Under the pieces are notes generated by a model. The model was not told where the DNA came from, did no database searches, and worked only from the letters and a program-made list of their open reading frames with translations. Shown piece after piece: positions 12,353 through 21,790 of a DNA stretch of 64,000 nt. The position numbers and the translations under genes were made by a program. The stretch comes from Torreya grandis (lineage: Eukaryota; Streptophyta; Pinopsida; Cupressales; Taxaceae). The DNA lies in NCBI GenBank assembly GCA_037957365.1, contig JARHVA010000668.1, positions 124,001 to 188,000 on the forward strand, read 5' to 3'. Numbering within the stretch: position 1 is the first letter of the stretch; each line of letters begins with the position of its first letter.

Positions 12353-12490
12353 ATGGCTTTGATAGCTATGCAATGTTGTAGTAGTAGAATTCATCTTTAC
12401 AACAACCATGTTTTGCATCTCCTATAATCATTGTATGTAGTGCAACAACATATGGGTATTTTAATTTGTCTAAAATTCATGTCTCTTCTT
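12160..12490. repeat. Two further diverged copies of the hairpin unit
   Basis: The order cta-rich arm, gtggccttgatagcta, ttgtagtaatag, tttacaacaaccatgtttt, tagtttgtctgaaattcac is seen at about 12160-12270 and again at 12340-12490, with ccacgttg and caatgttg variants. These repeat the layout of 11859-12010. Confidence 0.7.
12292..12352. repeat. Compound (CA)n-(ACT)n microsatellite
   Basis: A CA run (12292-12316) passes directly into an ACT run (about 12315-12352). The ACT motif is also the arm sequence of the hairpin units, so the microsatellite probably expanded from a hairpin arm. Confidence 0.9.
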
Positions 12491-13720
12491 TATGTTGACT
12501 CATTTTTGCATATTTTGATAGATGCACATTTTCCAACTGAGATTACATTAGAGGGCTTGTACCTTACATAATATTTTGAGGTTGTTACGTAAGGGTATGC
12601 ACATCCATAAAGATATGATTTAAAGTCAAAATTTGTCTTATTTTGTAGTTGCAAACACATGATAAACATGTACACAAAATGTGGTAGCATACAAAAGGAA
12701 TACGATCAATTTCACAAAATGACTTAATAAAATGTGGTGACTTGAACTATAATGATGGACTTACAACATATAGTTGTGTTTTATGAATAGGCAAGGATTT
12801 TATCATTATGGCATGATAAGCTTGTGACTTTAGTAGATGTTACTCCCACGCTTTCATATTGGTTATGAAATTAATGGAATTTGTTAGTTGTTGTAATATG
12901 ATACCATGTAATCATTGTATTAGTTTGTCAAACAAACAAATAGTTCACATCCTTCTCTATGATGTCACATTTTACAACTAAGATTGCATTAGGGTCAACT
13001 CACTCATTATATTAATATTTATTGACATATTCATTGCATTAGTTTGTCAAACAATTCAAGGTCGCTACATAAGGTTATTGTTTTAAGAGAAAGAGGATTT
13101 TACATTAAAATGTAATACATCTAATGATAAACGTATATCAAGCCTAGTCATGTGTAAACACTAAATAGACATAATTAATACATTTAATTTACAAAATCCT
13201 AAGAAATAAATGATGAAGAGGGTTTATAAGTTTATCTTTTTTGATAGTTGATCTTATGTAAACTTGGTGTTTTGCTTTTGGATCTCTTCAACTCCATGCT
13301 ACCAACTACAACTTGCAAAACAATTAAAAACATGGGTTAGATTTGAGGTCCCGCCTTAGTCAGACCCCCTTTGGAGACTAAGTCTCCAAAATAACATACA
13401 CATAAAACAATACATCAAGCATTCAAAGGTAATATCCCAACCCAACAAATAAATCCTCAATAAATTCTTTCAGACAATATATTATCTCTAGATACTTTTC
13501 TATATTCTCATCTTATAAAATGAACCTCTAGGCATCTTTATTTATGACAAATTTATAAAATGAAATTAGACAGTATACACACCCAGGGAAACTACCTAAA
13601 AAGAGGGAAAGGGGGATTGCAAGTGCACTTAACTTAAAAGGGGGTTAAAACATGAGTTAAATTATGGGTACAATGAGGATAAGAGGGGAATTTTAAAATA
13701 AGTTAATGTGAACTAAAAGA
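12491..13720. other. AT-rich interval left of the Copia element
   Basis: No gene was found. Two diverged copies of a short stretch (ttctctatg.tg..., then cacattttacaactaagattgcatta) lie at about 12485-12620 and 12950-13070. The sequence near 13340-13720 is the left half of the target locus into which the Copia element inserted. Confidence 0.4.
13716..13720. repeat. Target-site duplication, left (aaaga)
   Basis: It is identical to 19390-19394 and has the 5-bp size expected for Copia integrase. Confidence 0.9.
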
Positions 13721-14445
13721 TGTTGGGGGATCAAACCAACAATAGATTACACTTGTGAAAGCAATAAACGCAGAAATAAATCAGATAGATAAGTAACTGA
13801 AATGATAAATAGCACAGAACAAGATATACAAGAAAACACCCTGAAAACTTGTATTGAAACTCTTTACAATAGGAATACAATGAAGAAACTTCGTTCTTCC
13901 ACACCTCTCTTAGATGCACACAAGATCTCTCACTAGATCTCTATTCCTCAAGAGCTCTCTCTCAAGTACACTCAAATCCAACAACCTGGATTGATGCAAC
14001 TCTGTACTGTCCTTCAAACATTCACAATGTTCTACTATTACAGTTCTACACTCTTCTCTTACAATCTAAGCTAAGAAGATCTTTCCTACATATAGAAATA
14101 GGAAACTTGAGCATGCTCTTACAACAAACAGTTAAGCCTCTTCAACAAGGGCTCTAAAAATAATATTGCTAATAATAGAGACGCGAGCTTGAGACTACAA
14201 CTCAAACTCATCATGCAAACACTCGCTTCTGTCCTCGAAAATCGCTTTCTGGACACACAGATAACCGACGTCGTTTTCTGCCTGTTCGCTTGTGACCGTC
14301 GTCGGCCGACCTTACTGCCGACGTCGGCGCCTTTGCAACTGTCACTGATCGACGTCGGTCGCTCTTGACCGACGCCGGCGTTTGTGTAGACCCGAACCTA
14401 TTTTAGTATGCTCTTTGGTGAAGCTTTTAGCTCTACACCCTAACA
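13721..14445 (-). repeat. 3' LTR of the Copia element
   Basis: The LTR is 725 bp, beginning tgttgggggatc and ending ccctaaca. Aligned by eye with 18665-19389, it has no indels and 23 substitutions (about 3%), of which 22 are transitions. Most differences show T or A here where the 5' LTR keeps C or G. Confidence 0.95.
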
Positions 14446-14460
14446 ATCTCCCACTTGGAG
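14446..14460 (-). promoter_or_regulatory. Polypurine tract
   Basis: On the minus strand the sequence reads ctccaagtgggagat and abuts the 3' LTR start TGTTAGGG. This is the usual plus-strand primer form of plant Copia elements. Confidence 0.85.
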
Positions 14461-14516
14461 ATAAACCAGCTGCACCAACCTGTACAGCAACATCTTCTAG
14501 CTCCTCCATCTTCAAC

Positions 14517-15083
14517 TCAATCATGAAGACCAATAAAAGTTGAATGAAGATTTAACTTCTCCTTCGTAACCGGCTTTGTTAGCATATCAGCAGGATTCTT
14601 GTCTGTATGGATCTTCTCCAGCTTCAACTCATCATCTTCCAATACCTGCCGTATGAAGTGGTACATTAGCTGTATGTGTTTGGTTCTTGAATGAAAAGCT
14701 GAATTCTTGACCAAATGGATTGCACTCTGACTGTCACTATACAATCTACAACTCCCATGCTCCCTACCAAGCTCATCCATGAACCGTGTCATCCATATCA
14801 TCTCCTTGCTAGCTTCTGTAGCTGCAATATATTCTGCTTCTGTAGTTGACAAGGCAAAAACCTTCTGCAACTTAGATATCCAACTAACCGCTGTTCCACC
14901 TACAGTAAAAACATAACCTGTGGTGCTTCTTCTGCCATCCAAATCCTCTGCCATATCTGAATCTACATAACCATGTAGAGAAGTATCTGAACCTCCATAG
15001 CATAAGTGCCTATTGCTGGTTCCTCTCAGATATCTAAGGATCCATTGAACTGCCTTCCAATGTTCCTTACCTGGATTGGCCAT
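14517..15083 (-). pseudogene. Copia RNase H domain (3' end of pol)
   Basis: This 188-residue open stretch begins inside the RT-RNase H connection (HWKAVQWILRYLRGT) and covers the RNase H. Acidic residues are visible in GYVDSDMA, STTEAEY, LYSDSQSA and NPADMLTK, so all expected catalytic positions remain. It degrades the RNA strand of the RNA/DNA hybrid during reverse transcription. It lies one frame away from the RT stretch because of a one-base deletion near 15085-15092, so the methionine at 15083 is internal rather than a true start. It ends shortly before the polypurine tract, as expected. Confidence 0.93.
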
Positions 15084-16036
15084 ATACTTACTACTCCTAC
15101 TGCTTGGGCAATATCTGGTCTAGTACACACCATTGCATACATCAAACTCCCTACTGCGAAAGAATATGGAACCTTACTCATGTACTCTACCTCTTCATGT
15201 GAATTGGAACATTGTTCTTTACTCAACTTAAAATGTCCAGCCATAGGTGTACTTACCGGTTTTGCATCCTGCATATTAAACCTCTCCAACACCTTGTTCA
15301 CATAATCTTCTTGAGACAATATCAACCTGTGATTTTTTCTGTCTCTCCTAATGCTCATGCCAAGGATTTTCTTCGCTGCTCCCAAATTCTTCATAGCAAA
15401 CGTTTGAGCTAACTTCACCTTAAGCTTAGAGATATTCTGCATGTGAGACCCTGCAACCAGCATGTCATCTACATACAACAATAGAATAATATATCTACCA
15501 TTATCAAATCTCTTGAAATACACACAATGGTCCGATTGACACCTACTGTAGCCATGTTCAGTCATAAACCTGTCAAATTTTAAGTACCATTGCCTTGGAG
15601 CTTGCTTGAGGCCATACAAGCTTTTCTTCAACCTGCACACAAACTTCTCCTTACCCTTGACCTCGAAACCTTCTGGCTGTTCCATATAAATTTCCTCATC
15701 CAAATCTCCATGAAGAAATGCTGTCTTAACATCTAGCTGCTCGAGATGCAAATCCTCAAAAGCAACCAAAGACAATACAACCCTTATTGAAGTCATTTTA
15801 ACAACTGGAGAAAAAATTTCACCAAAGTCAATACCTGGCTTTTGTGTAAATCCTTTTACTACTAATCTGGCCTTATATCGCATCTGTCCATCCTCACTTT
15901 CCTTCAACCTGTAGGTCCATCTGTTCTTCAGTGTTCTCTTACCAGCTGGCAATTCAACCAAATCCCATGTTTGGTTCTCTCTTAAGGACTCCATCTCCTC
16001 AACCATGCCATGCTCCCACTTACTCCTGGACTCCAC
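15026..16036 (-). pseudogene. Copia reverse transcriptase domain
   Basis: This open stretch has 336 codons. RT landmarks are WDLVELP (residues 24-30), NRWTYRLK (38-45), YKARLVVKGF (54-63), LDVKTAFLHGDL with the first catalytic Asp (about 102), LKKSLYGLKQAPRQW (136-150), and the Y-V-D-D box with catalytic Asp at about 190-191. The last ~18 residues are out of frame after the deletion near 15090, so true similarity continues in 14517-15083. Upstream, two stops in the stretch before the first Met (16040-16060) and a 2-base insertion in a TATATTA run near 16095-16100 separate it from the rest of pol. The catalytic residues themselves are intact. Confidence 0.95.
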
Positions 16037-16199
16037 CTATAATGCTTATTCAAAACTCTCTGGTTTTCCACCATCGGTTAGCAATAAATAATATAAGGAG
16101 AATATCTAATTGGAGGCTTACTTACCCTTTCAGACCTCCTGATGGGTGTTTTGGACTTGTTCTCAGCAATCTGTCCACCCAAATTTTCTGACAGTGACC

Positions 16200-16345
16200 G
16201 ACCTCGGCCACCTGTAGACCTGTTACTGGCCGACGCCGGTTCTACCTGACCGACGTCGGTGCCTGGTCTGCCGACGTCGGTCTCTGTATGACCGACATCG
16301 GTTTCTTACTGCCGACGCCGGTTCCAAACCTGCCGACGTCGGTCT
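16200..16345 (-). repeat. 20-21-bp minisatellite in the integrase-RT linker
   Basis: Six palindromic 12-mers of the type rCCGACryCGGy start at 16229, 16249, 16270, 16291, 16311 and 16332, giving spacings of 20, 21, 21, 20 and 21. On the minus strand in one frame, the core ACCGACGTCGGT encodes Thr-Asp-Val-Gly, giving a repetitive linker. One 20-bp spacing (16291 to 16311) coincides with the place where the 779-codon frame is lost. The same 12-mer occurs in the U3 part of the LTRs. Confidence 0.85.
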
Positions 16346-18581
16346 CTGTGTTTTCCTGCAAGTGATTATTTCTTTTTTCCGCGAGCTCATTTTGGACCAT
16401 AACTTCGTCCAATTCACTATTGCTCTGCCCAGATTGATCCAACTTCTTTATCTGATCACTGTACATCACTCTTTCATTGAAAACAACATCACGACTCCTG
16501 ATTACCTTGTTAGTTCTTAGATTCCAAAATCTGAAACCAAAATCATCTGAGCCATAACCTATAAACGTGCACCTCATAGACTTAGCATCAAGCTTCTTTC
16601 TATTTTCCTTATCTATGTGCACAAAGGCTTCACTACCAAAAACTTTGAGATATGAGAGATCTACCTTTTTACCTGTCCATGCCTCTTCTGGAATTCCACC
16701 ATCCAGAGCTGTAGAGGGTCCTCTGTTAATCAGGTACACTACGGTGTCAACTGCTTCTGCCCAAAACTCTAAGGGCAACCCTGCATGCAATCTCATACAT
16801 CTTGCACGCTCCATGATAGTTCTGTTCATCCTTTCAGCAATACCATTCTGCTGAGGTGTCCTTGGAACCGTCCTTTGCCTACGGATTTCATGTGTATAAC
16901 AATACAATTTGAACTTAAGACTGCAGAACTCACCGCCATTATCAGATCTCAGGCACTTCAATTTTCTGCCTGTTTTATTCTCAACCATAGCTTTCCAAAA
17001 CTTAAAAGTCTCAAAAACATCAGATTTTTTTTTAATACAGTAGATCCATACCTTTCTTGTGGCGTCATCTATGAATGTAACATAGTACCGTGATCCGCCA
17101 ATAGAGGCTACCTGAGCTGGTCCCCACACGTCTGTGTGAACAAGCTGCAACTTCTGCCTTTTCTTAGTAGACCCAGTCTTGAGAAAACTAACCCTTTTCT
17201 GTTTTCCAAATACACAATGCTCACAAAATTCTAGATCCATACTTTTCAAATCTGAAAGCATACCTTTAGACTTAAGAATTGACATCCCCTTCTCACTCAT
17301 GTGGCCAAGCCTTGAGTGCCACAATTTACAATCCACACCTGAAGTAGATAAAACTGAAGGAGGTTTGTTAGTAACACAATTACACAAATAGAGAGTACCT
17401 TCTCTCTTACCTCTGGCCATAACTAGTGCTCCCTTGGTCACCTTCCAAGAATCTGCTGTGAGAGTTACTGTACAACCCTCATCACCTAGCTTATCTGCAG
17501 AAATCAAATTTCTCTTCAAACTAAGAACATGCATCACATCTCTCAACACCCATGTGTTGCCATTCTGCATCTTCAGCTGCACTTTACCTTTGCCAGTAAT
17601 CTTACAAGGCTCGTCATCCTCTAAGTACACTATTCCAAAATCTCCATGGATATAGTCACTGAAATATTCTCTGTTAGGGGTAGCATGGAAAGATGCACCA
17701 GAATCTAATACCCAAGATTTTATGTTATTATGCAAAGAGAAAATTAAAGCATCTTGTGCAATTCCTGCAACCTTGGTTTCTTCCTTTCCTTCGTGCTGGT
17801 TGTCCTCCTTAGGCTTTGACCAACAATCTCTGCTTATGTGCCCCATCTTTTCACAATTCCAGCATTGTGGCTTCCTGCCATTCCTGGATTTGGATCTTCC
17901 TCTCACCTTAGACTTAGATTTTGATCTCCTCTTGCTCTTTTCTTTTTGCCTTCTCCTGCTCTCAAAATTTAAAGCGTTCCCAGATGTCTCTTCTGTGCTT
18001 TTCTTGCGTATTTCTTCATTCAAGATAACACTAACAACATCCTCTACTTTCAAAATATTTGATGCAGATGCAGTATTAGAAAATGTCATTACTAAGCCAT
18101 GCCAGCTTTCAGGCAAAGAACATAATATCAAAAGAGCTTTTATTTCATCTTCAAATACAATATTGACAGAACTTAACTGATTAACGATTCCATTGAAATC
18201 ATTCAGATGAGTAGAAACAGATCCACCTTCATTCATATGCAAATTAAATAACTGCTTCATAAGATATACCTTATTTGAAGCTGAGGGTTTTTCATACATA
18301 TTTGCTAACGTAGTCATCAACTCTACCGTTGTTTTTGCCTGTGACAAATTAGATATCACAGTGGAGGCCAGACTCAGTCTTATAGACCCAAGAGCCTTTC
18401 TGTCAAGAACTTCCCATTCTTCATCCTCCATGTCCTTGGGCTTCTTTGCTATCCCACCTAACGGTAAGTAGAGATCTTTCTGATACAGATAGTCCTCTAT
18501 CTGCATTCTCCAATGTTGGTAGTTCTTGCCATTAAACTTTTCCATTCTCAACTTACTTTCTTCTGTCATTGCTTCTCCCAC
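16242..18581 (-). pseudogene. Copia gag-protease-integrase polyprotein (779 codons)
   Basis: Gag occupies roughly residues 1-260, with a UBN2-type core, an Arg/Ser/Lys-rich basic stretch (about 208-238) and a CX2CX4HX4C knuckle (240-253). Protease is marked by WVLDSGASFH (active Asp about 293). The pre-integrase HHCC zinc finger uses H422, H427, C453 and C456. The integrase core has D484 (HTDVWG), D547 (SDNGGEF) and E583, with 35 residues between the last two (DD35E). The polyprotein packages RNA, processes itself and inserts the cDNA. The reading frame is open until a one-base loss in the linker minisatellite (about 16305) leads to the TAG at 16242. The start at 18581 lies about 60 nt after the primer site; a second Met follows four codons later. 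Confidence 0.96.
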
Positions 18582-18643
18582 TCAAATAGAAATCCCTGCA
18601 GAAACCCCTGTGAGCAACCTGTAATCTGTAACCTGTAACCTGT

Positions 18644-18662
18644 AACCAAGGCTCTGATACCA
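18644..18662 (-). promoter_or_regulatory. Primer-binding site, initiator tRNA-Met type
   Basis: The minus strand reads TGGTATCAGAGCCTTGGTT, starting two bases after the 5' LTR. The first 12 bases match the 3' end complement of plant initiator tRNA-Met, the usual Copia primer. Confidence 0.9.
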
Positions 18663-18664
18663 CT

Positions 18665-19389
18665 TGTTGGGGGATCAAACCAACAATAGATTACACTTGT
18701 GAAAGCAATAAATGCGAAAATAAATCAGATAGATAAGTAACTGAAATGATAAATAGCACAGAACAAGATATACAAGAAAACACCCTGAAAACTTGTATTG
18801 AAACTCTTTACAATAGGAATACAATGAAGAAACTTCGTTCTTCCACACCTCTCTCAGATGCACACAAGATCTCTCACTAGATCTCTATTCCTCAAGAGCT
18901 CTCTTTCAAGTACACTCAAATCCAACAACCTGGATTGATGCAACTCTGTACTGTCCTTCAAACATTCACAATGTTCTACTATTACAGTTCTACACTCTTC
19001 TCTTACAATCTAAGCTAAGAAGATCTTTCTTACATATAGAAATAGGAAACTTGAGCATGCTCTTACAACAAACAGTTAAGCCTCTTCAACAAGGGCTCTA
19101 AAAATAATATTGCTAATAATAGAGACGCGAGCTTGAGACTACAACTCAAACTCATCATGCAAACACTCGCTTTTGTCCTCGGAAATCGCTTTCTGGACAC
19201 ACAGGTAACCGACGTCGGTTCCTGCCTGTTCGCCTGTGACCGTCATCGACCGACCCTACTGCCGACGTCGGCGCCTCTGCAACTGCTACTGATCGACGTC
19301 GGTCGCTCCTGACCGACGCCGGCGTCTGTGTAGACCCGAACCTGTTTTAGTATGCTCCTTGGTGAAGCTTTTAGCTCCACACCCTAACA
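18665..19389 (-). repeat. 5' LTR of the Copia element
   Basis: The LTR is 725 bp and matches the 3' LTR end to end. It should contain the promoter. A TATA-like tctatatgtaag lies on the minus strand at 19029-19040, about 350 bp from the LTR start. The GC-rich palindrome cluster (19208-19323) is upstream of it, in presumed U3. Confidence 0.95.
19208..19323 (-). promoter_or_regulatory. Cluster of GC-rich palindromes in U3 (C-box/DRE-like)
   Basis: Four related 12-mers lie at 19208 (ACCGACGTCGGT, a perfect palindrome), 19261 (GCCGACGTCGGC, perfect), 19292 (ATCGACGTCGGT) and 19312 (ACCGACGCCGGC). Diverged equivalents occur in the other LTR at 14264, 14317, 14348 and 14368. GACGTC is the C-box form of the ACGT core bound by plant bZIP factors, and RCCGAC is the dehydration-responsive (DREB/CBF) core. 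A regulatory role is inferred from position and motif only. Confidence 0.55.
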
Positions 19390-20555
19390 AAAGATGCACA
19401 CTAGAATGGGGATTTCCCCCTAATGAAAGTCGATGAGAGGGATCATAACGCCCAATTTAACCCAGATATGCAATATAAGCCCAAACATACTAAATCGATG
19501 TAATTTGATACTAAATAATTCCATCGGACTATTTTAGGTGTCTACACAATGGCCCACTTTTATGTGTGTGCGTGCATACATATCATAGTAAAATAAGAAA
19601 GTGTACCTGAAGACTCAAAGAAGAATTTTCAATCAAAACCTATCAATGTTGCTCAAATTTAATATCAGATATGATAATAACCTGGTCAAAGGAAGGAGAG
19701 ATATTACCTTATCATAGAGTCCAGCACTTGCAACTTTCAAAATAGAAAAACCATGTCTCCTTACAATCTGCATGGGCATATTGACTAGTATTGAGGGTCC
19801 ATGCTACCATGAAAATCCTTAGTATATACAAACATAACATAACATTTACAATTCGATCAATGTCTATATAATTTATTATCAAAATAATTGTGAAATCACT
19901 CATAAAATTAAAAAGTAGGAATGAATCCACCTGGTGGAATGTGAGTTGCACCCTATCTCTACAATATGTCCTAATGATTACCTCTAAGGGAAATAATTAT
20001 AATGTGTCATGAAATGATCATCCATGCTCACATGTCTAGAATGTGCCTTGTTGGTGTGCTTGTAAACAAATAAAAATATCTACAAGTATATCAATATCTA
20101 TATAAATTGATAACAAAAAACTACTAAAAAAAGAGTAAAAAATAAAAATATGAATGAATACACCTGGTGGTATGTGGACTATGTTTAAATCTCTATAGAA
20201 CCTTTGAAGGTGTCTTATAACTTTATGTTGTGCACAATGTGCCTTATGACTATGTGGTGTGCACCTCTCAGCAAGAGAAACAAATTAGTATAGTGTCCAT
20301 GTTGACCACCTTTGGGATAAATCGTTGTAACATGTCCTATTGACCCCCTCTAGAGAAAATAGTTGAAGATAGAACATATCATATGTCCCCATTTTTAAGT
20401 TTGATATAACTTGCATATCTCTCATTTCAAAATAAAGGGATCACATGTACCATATGTAAAATATATAAAAGCATAAGCAACTATAAATATTTAAAAGTCA
20501 TTTACATTTGGTATAATCAAATAAATATATCATCATTCATTCACATATATTACTT
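19390..20555. other. AT-rich relic DNA right of the Copia element
   Basis: The first bases (19390-19394, aaaga) are the right target duplication. The stretch to about 19550 includes ggtgtctacacaatggccc and may belong to an older LTR that received the Copia insertion. No coding region is recognisable. Confidence 0.35.
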
Positions 20556-21790
20556 ATGAAAGTATGACCATTAGGAGTCCAAATAATGTAAAACATGGAT
20601 ACGACTCAAGAGAGTATGATCATAAAATGTATATGTAACTCAAGAGAGTATAACCACTCAAGGCATAAATCATGCAAATAAGATGTGAAAGCACATTTAT
20701 ATGATTCAAGAGAGTTCGACCACTAGGGGCCTAAATTGTGTAAATATGGGTATGCGACTCAGGACAATCCAATCATAAAGTGTATATGTGACTTAAGAGA
20801 ACCCGAGAGTAGTCAACATAAGTGTAATAGTATGTCTAAGTATAAACAAAATCTAGGTAGTGAAGCATGGCTATAACATGCCACAATATAAGCAATGTGG
20901 CATTTATGTGGTTACACTAGTCTATCATGCGCTTGATGAGTGATATATAATTAATGAAGATCCCAACAATTGTATGCCCCCATAGATGTACAACAAGGGG
21001 CCATAACAACACATACACCTATGAGGAAGGATATGCATGTAAATACTAGAGGGATATGCCGGCTTCTATATCAGTAAGTGTAATTAATATAAACACAAGA
21101 GTAGTTGATTTCCTTTGAGAGGGAAAGCATAATTAGTGTGATTATAAGTAATAATATGCCCCAGTGTAGTCCAAATGTTGATAAAACAACATGAAAAAGG
21201 CATACCTCACTATAAGTGATATATAATCCATATAGGCATAAACAATATTATAGCTTTGTATAAGGGATAAAAACTCAATACAGGTGTATTCACATGTTTC
21301 CCTGTATTGAGAAAGGTATAATTAATGCAAGTGATAACATAATAGAGTGCCCATTTATGAGAAATATATAATTAATATAAGTACGATAATAACAAGCCCC
21401 AATATGGTCAATGCTTAGTCATCGTCGATGAAACACGACAATAAAGACTAGTAAGGGCATATCCCATGTGGACAAGATGTAAGCAATGAAGCACAAAAAT
21501 AGTGTGTCACATGTAGTCATAATATAAGTAATAAGGCATAATAAGGGTGTGCTCAAATTTAATCAAGATATCAGAAATGAGGCATGACAAAGGCATGCCG
21601 TGATACAATCTTGCCCTAATAAAATATTGATATAATCATTGCAAGTATATCAATATTGACTAAGTATCATGCCCCTTCATGGGAAATAAGGGTTAATCTA
21701 AGCACATCAATGATATGCCACATTATGGCCTAGGCATAGTTAATTATAAGTGTCTAAATATCACACCCCTTGGTGGAAAATGTATAATCA
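20556..21790. repeat. Degenerate tandem-like repeats
   Basis: Between about 20600 and 20810 the motif gactcaagagagtatgacca recurs five times in altered form (near 20603, 20637, 20704, 20757 and 20791). From about 20930 to 21790 a second motif family recurs, with tataattaatataagt, aataatatgcccc and gaggcatgacaa variants. Spacing is irregular. This is a strongly decayed minisatellite-like region without coding signal. Confidence 0.5.

Larger units (their letters stand above)
13721..19389 (-). mobile_element. Complete Ty1/copia LTR retrotransposon, Tnt1-like
   Basis: The element is 5669 bp, starts with TG and ends with CA, and is flanked by the perfect 5-bp direct repeat aaaga (13716-13720 and 19390-19394). 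On the minus strand the order is 5' LTR (18665-19389), initiator-tRNA-type primer site, gag zinc knuckle, protease, integrase, RT, RNase H, polypurine tract and 3' LTR (13721-14445). The Copia order (integrase before RT) and protein motifs resemble plant Tnt1-94-type elements; the exact lineage (probably Tork) is inferred. Coding capacity is broken by two frameshifts around the integrase-RT linker, two in-frame stops just before RT and one frameshift between RT and RNase H. This copy is therefore not autonomous, although its LTRs and priming signals are intact. Confidence 0.97.

Noticed and set aside
13731..13919. 62-codon open frame present in both Copia LTRs (also 18675-18863)
   Set aside because: It is duplicated only because the LTRs are duplicated. 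It has no domain or codon signature and lies in presumed transcribed R/U5 sequence.
16567..18180. Several plus-strand open frames of 70-152 codons
   Set aside because: They are antisense shadows of the Copia gag-pol coding sequence.
18644..18662. Possible tRNA gene fragment
   Set aside because: The match is confined to the primer-binding length next to the LTR. No tRNA body or cloverleaf is present.
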